Source: an uncultured Verrucomicrobiales bacterium
Lineage (GTDB): Bacteria > Verrucomicrobiota > Verrucomicrobiia > Limisphaerales > UBA1100
DNA: 37,896 nucleotides
Assembly (NCBI GenBank): GCA_913042895.1
Contig: CAJWMQ010000010.1
Span: 1 to 37,896 of the forward strand
Reading direction: 5' to 3'
This document shows, one piece after another, positions 8,409-14,457 of this stretch. The notes under the pieces are model-generated. The model worked only from the letters and a program-made list of their open reading frames with translations. It was not told where the DNA came from and ran no database searches. Both the position numbers and the translations under genes were made by a program. Positions within the stretch are counted from its first letter, which is position 1, and each line of letters starts with the position of its first letter.

Positions 8409-9304
8409 TGGGCGATTTGGGGAAGGAGTTTGATCATGGCGAAGTTGACGGCATTAAACGCGGCGTGCATCAGGATGGGCGCGACAATGGAGCCGGTCTT
8501 TTCGTAAAGCCAAACCAAGATGACCGCAAGCACCGTGAGCGGCAGCATGAGCGCCAGCGAGCCATGTATGGCGGCGAAGAGGAGTGAGCTGGCGGCAATC
8601 GCCAGGCGGCGGTGGCCCAAGTCGCGTAGTGAGGGATAGATGACCCCGCGGAAGAGCAGTTCTTCGCAAATCGGCGCCATCACCACCACGCTGAGTGCCT
8701 GTAGGGCAAGCTCAGGCGGAGCGCTGGCTCGGGCGACCATTTCCACGGCCTCTTGTGAAGTCGGCTCACCGCCCAAGGCGATGATCAGTTGCTGGGACAC
8801 CAAATGCAGACCAAGGGCGGGGACAACGAAGCCGATGCCGAATAAAATTGGCAGGCCCAAGGTGCGGGGACGATCGTTGATTCTACCGAAGGCCGCGCTC
8901 CAGGAAATCTTGTGGTATCGCAGAAGAAAGGCGATTAGACCTAGCGCGCTGAATTGAACAAACACAATGTTGGTGGCCAGTAGTCCAATGCGATCGCGCA
9001 GGGTGCCGGGAAAAGTCACCGAGATTTTCGGGCCCTCTTCGGGAGTCAGGGTGAGCGCGTGGCGGTTGAGCGCTGGGGCTTCGCCTTGAAACTGGTAAGT
9101 GCCGTTGTGCTCAACATGCGTGTAGCGCGCGGAATCGAGAAACTCCACGTTAAGGGTTTGGTTGCCGTCTTTCACGGTGTGTTGGCCTTCAATTTTGGGA
9201 GGAAGCAACAGGTTGAAGGCGAGTTGGCCGAGCATGAGTGCGAAAATCCAAGCCAGCAGGAGTTGCATGACTTCAAATGGATTCCATGGGACGCGCGGCG
9301 TCAT
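8405..9304 (-). CDS. CPBP family intramembrane glutamic/metallo-protease
   Basis: A membrane protein of 299 residues with an N-terminal transmembrane segment, a periplasmic beta-rich stretch (about residues 40-110), and then a multi-helix CPBP (Abi/CAAX-protease-like) domain. The family motifs are present: EELLFRG (about residue 215), FAAIHGS (about 242) and HAAFNAVNF near the end, which provide the catalytic Glu and His residues. The frame stays open upstream to 9481, but that extension overlaps rph and its promoter; the ATG at 9302-9304 (MTPRVPWNPFEV) is preferred. Substrates of such proteases in this phylum are unknown. It is the first gene of the operon. Confidence 0.85.
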   Translation of the reverse strand: MTPRVPWNPFEVMQLLLAWIFALMLGQLAFNLLLPPKIEGQHTVKDGNQTLNVEFLDSARYTHVEHNGTYQFQGEAPALNRHALTLTPEEGPKISVTFPGTLRDRIGLLATNIVFVQFSALGLIAFLLRYHKISWSAAFGRINDRPRTLGLPILFGIGFVVPALGLHLVSQQLIIALGGEPTSQEAVEMVARASAPPELALQALSVVVMAPICEELLFRGVIYPSLRDLGHRRLAIAASSLLFAAIHGSLALMLPLTVLAVILVWLYEKTGSIVAPILMHAAFNAVNFAMIKLLPQIAQ

Positions 9305-9310
9305 GCGCGG

Positions 9311-9339
9311 ACGGTAGGAAATGCGGCCGTTGGTGACGA
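9311..9339 (-). promoter_or_regulatory. Predicted promoter of the eight-gene operon (CPBP to nupC)
   Basis: On the minus strand TCGTCA (9339-9334), 17 bases, TACCGT (9316-9311) and six bases lead to the ATG at 9304. Four of six bases match the -35 consensus and the -10 box has the TAnnnT frame. It also supports the shorter start of the protease gene. Confidence 0.4.
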
Positions 9340-9359
9340 TGAAAAACGGGCGTTCGGCA

Positions 9360-9388
9360 TTGCCGTGCGTTGGCCGGCTGCCTACACT
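9360..9388 (+). promoter_or_regulatory. Predicted promoter of rph-prmA
   Basis: TTGCCG (9360-9365), 17 bases and TACACT (9383-9388) lie nine bases before the rph ATG at 9398. The predicted transcript would start about three bases before the start codon. The -35 box is 20 bases from that of the divergent operon. Confidence 0.45.
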
Positions 9389-9397
9389 GCGCGGCTC

Positions 9398-10138
9398 ATG
9401 AGCGAATCCTATCAGCGCCACGACCAACGGACTGTCGATCAACTGCGTCCAATTACTTTTCAAAACAACATAGCCCCGCATGCTACCGGCTCCACCTTGA
9501 TCGAGTGGGGTGAAACTCGAGTCATTTGCGGGGTGAGCATCGAGGAAAGTGTCCCGCGCTGGATGCAGGCTCAGGGTGTGGAAGGCGGCTGGATCACAGC
9601 CGAGTATTCCATGTTGCCTTACTCCACGCTCGACCGGAAGCGCCGTGATGTGAGCAAGGGCAAGCTCGACGGGCGCTCAACGGAGATTCAGCGACTGATT
9701 GGCCGGTCATTGCGGGCGGCGTTGGATTTGAAAAAGCTTGGTAGTCGGACGGTTTGGATCGATTGCGATGTTCTGCAGGCCGATGGCGGCACGCGCACCG
9801 CCTCGATCACCGGAGCCTATGTGGCCTTGAGCCTGGCGGTGAACAAGCTGATCAAAGAAGGTAAGCTTTTGGAGAGTCCGTTTCTAGATCCGGTAGCCGC
9901 GGTGAGTGTTGGGGTGGTGGAAGGCACGCCGTTGCTGGACTTGTGCTACGTGGAGGATGTGGCGGCCGAGGTGGATATGAACCTCGTCATGACCACGACT
10001 GGACGGTACATCGAGGTGCAAGGCACCGGCGAAGAGGCGACGTTTAGCGCAGATCAATTGAACGAAATGCTAGCTCTGGGGAGCACGGGCGTGGAGGCAC
10101 TGGCCAAACTGCAGCAGGAAGCGATTGCCGCCGGGTAA
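9398..10138 (+). CDS. rph: Ribonuclease PH
   Basis: A 246-residue phosphorolytic 3'-5' exoribonuclease that trims tRNA 3' ends. Typical stretches are RHDQRTVDQLRPITFQNN at the N-terminus, EYSMLPYSTLDRKRRD, GRSTEIQRLIGRSLRAALD (phosphate-binding Arg region) and DCDVLQADGGTRTASITGAY, all highly characteristic. The frame is open further upstream, but that extension would overlap the divergent operon; the ATG at 9398 gives the usual length and N-terminus. Its TAA overlaps the ATG of prmA by one base (TAATG at 10136-10140), so the genes form an operon. Confidence 0.96.
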   Translation: MSESYQRHDQRTVDQLRPITFQNNIAPHATGSTLIEWGETRVICGVSIEESVPRWMQAQGVEGGWITAEYSMLPYSTLDRKRRDVSKGKLDGRSTEIQRLIGRSLRAALDLKKLGSRTVWIDCDVLQADGGTRTASITGAYVALSLAVNKLIKEGKLLESPFLDPVAAVSVGVVEGTPLLDLCYVEDVAAEVDMNLVMTTTGRYIEVQGTGEEATFSADQLNEMLALGSTGVEALAKLQQEAIAAG

Positions 10139-11037
10139 TGAAGACGGCTTTTCGGCAGGTATCACTAACCACTACGGACGAGGCCGAAGAGGCTGTGGGA
10201 TGGGTGCTAGAGAAGGTGTTTGAACAAACGCCCTCGGTGTTCACTCATCCGGAAAAGCTTGGGCCCATTCTGTCGGTTTATCTCAGTGAGAAACAAACGG
10301 TCACCGAAGCGCACCGGCACGCCGTACAGGCGGGATTGAAGGCCGTGGCCGAGTGCGGTTTGACAGTCGGAGCCGGGCAGTTGGAGGTCAAACGTTTGCG
10401 GCGGGAGGACTGGGTAGATTCCTGGAAAAGGCATTTTAAACCGATCGACATCCAGGGGAAACTGCTGCTGAAACCTAGTTGGCGCAAAGAGAAGGCCAAG
10501 CCGGGACAGAAAGTGGTGATCCTCGATCCGGGACTGAGCTTCGGGACGGGCCAACACGCCACCACCAAGTTTTGCCTGCGCCAATTGGTGGCCCTGCGGA
10601 AGGTCGGGCAGGAGCAGGGTTTGTTGGATGTAGGGACGGGGTCAGGAATCCTCTCGATAGCGGCGGCAAAATTGGGGTATCGGCCGGTCCAAGCGTTTGA
10701 TTATGATTCCGAAGCCGTGCGCGTGGCTCGCCGGAATGCAGTGAAAAATCGCGTGTCGGATCGGTTGCAACTCAAGATCGGGGACGTGACTCGGCTTTCG
10801 TTGAATGCGCGGGTGAAACACGATGTGGTGTGTGCAAACCTCTTTTATGATCTGCTGATTGCCAATGCGGAACCGTTGATTGGCCGCGTGAAACCAGGCG
10901 GGGCACTGGTGTTGGCGGGCATTTTGGATACACAATTTGCTGAAGTGCGGGCGGCATTTGAGGTGCGAGGGATGCGTTTGCACCGTACTCAATGCCAAGG
11001 TGAATGGCGTAGTGGCCGGTTTGTTCACGCTCACTAA
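10138..11037 (+). CDS. prmA: Ribosomal protein L11 methyltransferase
   Basis: A 299-residue SAM-dependent class I methyltransferase that trimethylates ribosomal protein L11. The N-terminal L11-recognition domain (about residues 1-95) ends with the linker WVDSWKRHFKP. The catalytic domain shows DPGLSFGTGQHATT, motif I LLDVGTGSGILSIAAAKLG and VCANLFYDLLI. These are diagnostic for PrmA. The start overlaps the stop of rph. No promoter or ribosome site of its own is seen, so it is likely translated by re-initiation. A 375-base gene-poor stretch follows. Confidence 0.94.
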   Translation: MKTAFRQVSLTTTDEAEEAVGWVLEKVFEQTPSVFTHPEKLGPILSVYLSEKQTVTEAHRHAVQAGLKAVAECGLTVGAGQLEVKRLRREDWVDSWKRHFKPIDIQGKLLLKPSWRKEKAKPGQKVVILDPGLSFGTGQHATTKFCLRQLVALRKVGQEQGLLDVGTGSGILSIAAAKLGYRPVQAFDYDSEAVRVARRNAVKNRVSDRLQLKIGDVTRLSLNARVKHDVVCANLFYDLLIANAEPLIGRVKPGGALVLAGILDTQFAEVRAAFEVRGMRLHRTQCQGEWRSGRFVHAH

Positions 11038-11070
11038 CAATCCGATGACGGTCGGGTTAAGTGTTGCCTT

Positions 11071-11277
11071 TTACTCATTGAGCATATGGATAGAGAGGCA
11101 AACTCCCAGTACAGCTAATCTGGTGCTCAAGGTGACTGAATACATGCCAATTTGGTGAGGGACACGGTGATAATGATCATCACCGAATGCTTGAGGTATG
11201 AAGCGTAAATTGATCAGCGCGATGATGTAAGCGCTGGTAAAAGCGGTCGCAAACCCTAGCCGTCCCAGTTCATCGAC
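11071..11277 (-). other. Open minus-strand stretch, possible gene remnant
   Basis: Sixty-eight sense codons run from just after a TAG at 11280-11278 to a TAA at 11073-11071. The reading is membrane-protein-like (a hydrophobic segment FATAFTSAYIIALI, then polar HYHRVPHQ, then another hydrophobic run). The first ATG is two thirds along, so it is not a normal gene. It may be chance or the decayed end of a former gene; I did not recognise a family. Confidence 0.2.
11165..11185. repeat. Perfect inverted repeat, 7-bp stem
   Basis: CGGTGAT and ATCACCG flank a 7-base loop between two convergent genes. It could slow transcription from both sides, but there is no T-tract, so it is not a standard intrinsic terminator. 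Confidence 0.4.
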
Positions 11278-11412
11278 CTAAAATTACGAGACCGTTAGTA
11301 CTTCAGCGGCAATGCTCTGATGAGCGTGACCAAAATCAATTTTGAAGACTATTTGCAAAAACAGTCGAAAAAGAGGGGCCAGACGGGAGGGTTTCAGTGG
11401 GCCTTTCGAAAA

Positions 11413-11643
11413 TTATTTCATTAACAGCATTTGACGCGCGCGTTTGATGGCGCGGGTGAGCTGGCGCTGATGTTTGGCGGGGAATCCGGTGTATTTACGC
11501 GGCAGAATGCGGCCTTGGTCAGTTACATAGCGGCGCAGGAGATCCACGTTTTTGGGTTCAAGATCGGCAATGTTCACGTCCACTTCCGGCTTGGGGCGGG
11601 GTGTGCGACGGGTGGTGGAGTTATTATTTTTGCGAGGGGGCAT
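11413..11643 (-). CDS. rpsR: Small ribosomal subunit protein bS18, cysteine-free form
   Basis: A 76-residue protein with the bS18 core: [27 protein letters not shown], then [19 protein letters not shown]. It binds the platform of the small subunit beside bS6. It contains no Cys, so it is the zinc-free form. It starts two bases after the stop of rpmG, in the order DksA-like - rpmG - rpsR. It is not beside rpsF, ssb or rplI, its usual neighbours. Whether it is the only copy in the genome cannot be told here. Confidence 0.95.
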   Translation of the reverse strand: MPPRKNNNSTTRRTPRPKPEVDVNIADLEPKNVDLLRRYVTDQGRILPRKYTGFPAKHQRQLTRAIKRARQMLLMK

Positions 11644-11645
11644 GG

Positions 11646-11813
11646 TTACTTGATTTCGCGGTGGAGAGTGTGGCGGCGCAGGTTGGGGTTGTATTTCTTT
11701 TTCTCAACTCGCTCGGTTTGGAGCTTCTTGTTGCGGGTGCTCATGTAGCGGGAGACTGGTTTGCCTTCCGCCTTGGCTTCGGTGCATTCGAGAATGACAA
11801 TTTCGCGTGGCAT
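11646..11813 (-). CDS. rpmG: Large ribosomal subunit protein bL33, zinc-free form
   Basis: This 55-residue gene is short and easily missed. The start ATG is 11811-11813 and the stop TAA is 11646-11648. The protein begins [14 protein letters not shown] and contains [10 protein letters not shown] and [17 protein letters not shown], which is an unmistakable bL33. It carries a single Cys (residue 10) in place of the paired CxxC motifs of the zinc-binding form. It lies 11 bases after the DksA-like gene and two bases before rpsR, so the three are one operon. Confidence 0.95.
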   Translation of the reverse strand: MPREIVILECTEAKAEGKPVSRYMSTRNKKLQTERVEKKKYNPNLRRHTLHREIK

Positions 11814-11824
11814 GATGATTTAAA

Positions 11825-12556
11825 TTACTTGATGGATTTGGCTCCGGAATCAGCGGATTCGGAAACGGTGGTTTTGCTTGCACCGGCGCCATCAATGGTG
11901 CCGAGGCTGCCGAGTTTATTACGTTGCCGTACGGCGCCGTCTTTTTCTAAACGGGCCTGAGCTTCCACGGTGTAGCGGGCCCAAGGAACAGCGGTGAGGC
12001 GAGTTTTGGAAATTTTTTTTCCGGTAAGCTCACAAACCCCATAGGTGTTTTTCTCGATGCGCTTCAGGGCTTCATCAATTTCATAAACGGCATCCTGATC
12101 GGAAGAGAGCAGGCTGAGTGCGTTGTCGCGGTCAAAATTGTCTGTGCCGGAATCCGCCATGTGCATTGAGTAGCTACTCATTTCCTCGGCGGATTCCTTC
12201 TTGAGGTCATCCATCTGGTGGGTGAGGCGATTGCGCAACTCAAGTAGGACTTCGTAGAATTTTTTCCACTCGGCCTTGACGCGAATCTTCGACACGGGCG
12301 CCTTGGCCTTGGGCAGTTTCTTGACGGGGGTCTTCTTGGAGCTGGCAATGCCAAGGATGGAGGCAGCGGAAGCGGCGGCAATATTTTTGCCCTTCTTCTT
12401 GGAGGCCTTTTTCTTGGCAGGAGCCTTAGCGGGTGCAGCCTTCTTGGCGCCGGGTTTTTTAGCCGGCGCTTTCTTGGCTTTCGGAGCGACTTTCTTTGCA
12501 GCCTTGGGTGCGGCTTTTTTGGCCGCCTTTTTCGCTGTTTTCTTCTTTGCTGCCAC
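11825..12556 (-). CDS. DksA/TraR-family protein with histone-H1-like lysine/alanine tail and degenerate zinc finger
   Basis: A 243-residue protein. Residues 1 to about 95 are an AKK/APAKK-rich basic tail like histone H1 or the lysine-rich tails of bacterial nucleoid proteins. Residues about 100-165 form the helical coiled-coil region (KFYEVLLELRNRLTHQMDDL, then DSGTDNFDRDNALSLL). Residues about 175-210 correspond to the DksA zinc finger, but only the first of four Cys remains (YGVCELTGKK...PWARYTVEAQ, where the other positions are Thr, Thr and Ala). DksA proteins bind RNA polymerase and adjust its response to ppGpp; zinc-free paralogs (DksA2) also work. The start is a GTG at 12556. The tail suggests DNA or RNA binding, which is inference. 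Confidence 0.85.
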   Translation of the reverse strand: MAAKKKTAKKAAKKAAPKAAKKVAPKAKKAPAKKPGAKKAAPAKAPAKKKASKKKGKNIAAASAASILGIASSKKTPVKKLPKAKAPVSKIRVKAEWKKFYEVLLELRNRLTHQMDDLKKESAEEMSSYSMHMADSGTDNFDRDNALSLLSSDQDAVYEIDEALKRIEKNTYGVCELTGKKISKTRLTAVPWARYTVEAQARLEKDGAVRQRNKLGSLGTIDGAGASKTTVSESADSGAKSIK

Positions 12557-12564
12557 GATTTAAA

Positions 12565-12592
12565 AGTGTCTGGTTTGTCGGTTTTTACGCAA
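12565..12592 (-). promoter_or_regulatory. Predicted promoter of the DksA-like - rpmG - rpsR operon
   Basis: On the minus strand TTGCGT (12592-12587), 16 bases, GACACT (12570-12565) and eight bases lead to the GTG at 12556. The -10 box is weak (three of six), but the arrangement matches the other promoters in the window. Confidence 0.35.
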
Positions 12593-12619
12593 AAGGGTTG
12601 GGGAATCTATCAAAAGATT

Positions 12620-12656
12620 ACTGGATTGCCACAAAAAAGTGATCTTTTTTGCCAGT
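12620..12656 (-). terminator. Two-tier hairpin between folE2 and the DksA-like gene (terminator or operator)
   Basis: An 8-bp perfect inverted repeat (CAAAAAAG / CTTTTTTG, 12632-12651, 4-base loop) sits inside an outer 5-bp repeat (ACTGG / CCAGT). On the minus strand a short ATCTTTTG follows. It lies 16 bases past the folE2 stop, so it may terminate folE2; the symmetric AT-rich core could equally be a protein-binding site upstream of the next operon. Confidence 0.35.
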
Positions 12657-12671
12657 GAGTTTTCGGCTTTT

Positions 12672-13463
12672 TTAGCCTTTTTCTATGCAAGCGTAGGCGT
12701 TGTGGTTGTGGATGCTCTCGAAGTTTTCAACCTCCACTTTGTACCAGGTCACGTGTGGATGGGCGTTTAGGCGAGTGGCAACGTTGCGGACCAAGTCCTC
12801 CACAAACACGGGATTCTCGTAGGCGTGCTCTGTGACGTGTTTTTCATCCGGCCGTTTCAGTAGGGAATAGAGTTCACTGCTGGCGCTGGCTTCGGCTAGG
12901 TCGATGACATCTTCTATCCAAATTGTTTCGCTGCTGCGCAGTTGGACGGTGACTTCGCCACGTTGATTGTGGGCGCCGTGCACGCTGATTGCCTTGGAGC
13001 AGGGACACAAGGTGGTTACTTGGGTGCGGACTTCGAGCACAAAATCAATCTCCGAACCATTGGCGGTGGCATCAAACTTAGCGTTGTAATCTAGTAGGCC
13101 GGTTTTTCCGGTGACGGGAGCGGCTTTTTCCAGAAAAAATGGGAAATCTATTTCCAGATGCGCGGTTTCGGAATCGAGACGTTCCTGCATGGCGGTCAGA
13201 ATTTCCGGGATATTTTCCACGTGCACAACATTGCCGTGGGTATTGAGCACCTCTATGAATCGGCTCATGTGCGTACCCTTAAAGTGATGAGGCAGATCCA
13301 CAAACATGCCGATAGTGGCAATTGTGTCTTGATGGGCATTGGCCTTGTCGCGAATGCGAATTGGGAAACGCAGGTTGCGCACACCTACCTTGTCGATGCG
13401 TAGTTCGCGATGGTCGCGTTCCTTCTGGGTATCAGTTAGTTCTGTTGGCTTATCGCTTTCCAT
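12672..13463 (-). CDS. folE2: GTP cyclohydrolase FolE2 (type IB)
   Basis: A 263-residue enzyme that makes 7,8-dihydroneopterin triphosphate from GTP, the first step of folate (and queuosine) synthesis. The type IB signatures are present: TTLCPCSKAIS with the catalytic Cys, GAHNQRGEV, and the C-terminal ESIHNHNAYA. FolE2 is the metal-promiscuous form that works without zinc, unlike FolE. The frame can be extended to a TTG at 13502, but that overlaps its own promoter; the ATG at 13461-13463 (MESDKPTELTD) is preferred. It is divergent from the EEP gene. Its neighbours downstream encode three zinc-free protein versions. Confidence 0.95.
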   Translation of the reverse strand: MESDKPTELTDTQKERDHRELRIDKVGVRNLRFPIRIRDKANAHQDTIATIGMFVDLPHHFKGTHMSRFIEVLNTHGNVVHVENIPEILTAMQERLDSETAHLEIDFPFFLEKAAPVTGKTGLLDYNAKFDATANGSEIDFVLEVRTQVTTLCPCSKAISVHGAHNQRGEVTVQLRSSETIWIEDVIDLAEASASSELYSLLKRPDEKHVTEHAYENPVFVEDLVRNVATRLNAHPHVTWYKVEVENFESIHNHNAYACIEKG

Positions 13464-13474
13464 GAGCGGGGCGA

Positions 13475-13502
13475 AATGTACCACGAAAACCGGTGTCGGC
13501 AA
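13475..13502 (-). promoter_or_regulatory. Predicted promoter of folE2
   Basis: On the minus strand TTGCCG (13502-13497), 16 bases, TACATT (13480-13475) and 11 bases lead to the ATG at 13463. The expected leader is only about four bases. Confidence 0.45.
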
Positions 13503-13542
13503 ATGTCTTTCCGTTTAGCTGCTTTTTGGGGTAAACTTGGTC

Positions 13543-14457
13543 ATGTTTTGGAGATGGTTGTTTACTCTGTGCGTAACGGTGTGGGTTCTGCAAGGCACGG
13601 AGACCTTCACGGTGGTGACGTATAACGTGGAGAATTATTTCCTGGAAGATTTTGGCACTCGCAAAGCCAAGTCGGAGGCGTCGCGAATGAAGGTGGTGGA
13701 GTATCTTGAAGCCATCGATGCCGATGTGATTGCGTTACAGGAAATGGGGAGGCGGGCGGCGTTGACGGAATTGCGGGGTCGTCTGAAGGCCAAGGGATTG
13801 GATTATCCGCATGAAGCTTGGGTTGTGGGGCCGGATCCGACCATTCATTTGGCTATGCTCAGTCGGTTTCCAATTGCCAAGAATCGATCGCAAAATCAAG
13901 TATCTTATCTGCTGGATCGTAAACGTTTTCAAGTAAGTCGAGGGGTAGGTGAGGTGGAGGTTCAGGTGAACTCACAGTATCGGTTTGTTTTGTTCAATGC
14001 CCATTTGAAATCCAAGCGGCCGGTTGGGTTTGCAGATCAGGCCGCCATGCGGTTGGAGGAGGCACGGGCGCTGCGGAGGTTGGTGGTAAAGCGTTTGAAT
14101 GCCAACCCGGATGAAAACCTACTTGTTGTTGGTGATTTTAATGACACGCCTAATACGGATCCGATCAAAGACTTGATCGGGCGCAGAGCGCCTCGGTTGG
14201 TTGATTTGCGGCCAGTGGAGCACAATGGGGATCAAGCACCGCATCCCACCAATCAAAGCTATGGGCCGCGCCGTGTGGCGTGGACTCACTTTTACTGGGC
14301 GAAAGATGAGTACTCGCGGTTGGATTATCAATTAGCAAGTAAGGGTATGGCGCGTGAGCTGGACCGTTCGGGTACGCGGGTTCAGGCTATGGCGGATTGG
14401 GGTGCGGCCTCAGATCATCGCCCGGTGGTGGCGCGGTTTTTCGCCAACGATCGTTAG
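13543..14457 (+). CDS. Endonuclease/exonuclease/phosphatase (EEP) family hydrolase, exported
   Basis: A 304-residue protein. An N-terminal hydrophobic segment (FWRWLFTLCVTVWVLQG) looks like a signal peptide or anchor. The EEP domain follows: TYNVENYF (metal-binding Asn), VIALQEM (catalytic Glu), LFNAHLKS (His/Lys), VVGDFNDTP (Asp/Asn) and SDHRPVVARF (final Asp-His). All key positions of the DNase I-like fold are present. It may cleave nucleic acid, a phospholipid or an inositol phosphate outside the cytoplasm; the substrate is not defined. A TTG at 13537 is in frame but the ATG at 13543 is likelier. The stop overlaps the stop of the convergent lptD. Confidence 0.88.
   Translation: MFWRWLFTLCVTVWVLQGTETFTVVTYNVENYFLEDFGTRKAKSEASRMKVVEYLEAIDADVIALQEMGRRAALTELRGRLKAKGLDYPHEAWVVGPDPTIHLAMLSRFPIAKNRSQNQVSYLLDRKRFQVSRGVGEVEVQVNSQYRFVLFNAHLKSKRPVGFADQAAMRLEEARALRRLVVKRLNANPDENLLVVGDFNDTPNTDPIKDLIGRRAPRLVDLRPVEHNGDQAPHPTNQSYGPRRVAWTHFYWAKDEYSRLDYQLASKGMARELDRSGTRVQAMADWGAASDHRPVVARFFANDR

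Larger units (their letters stand above)
11038..11412 (+). other. Intergenic stretch between convergent prmA and rpsR
   Basis: Neither strand holds a recognisable gene. It contains a perfect 7-bp stem with a 7-base loop (11165-11185) without a following T-tract, and a 69-codon open stretch on the minus strand (11071-11277) with no usual start codon. No known RNA or mobile element was recognised. Confidence 0.6.

Noticed and set aside
9059-9397. N-terminal extension of rph
   Set aside because: It is antisense to the protease gene, and the ATG at 9398 gives the usual RNase PH length.
11340-11412. Intrinsic terminator after rpsR
   Set aside because: Only a 4-base GGCC pairing with a long loop precedes a CTCTTTTT run; too weak to call.
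13464-13542. Zur-type operator in the folE2 upstream region
   Set aside because: GAAATGT and CAAATGT occur, but as direct repeats and not as the inverted repeat a Zur site needs.
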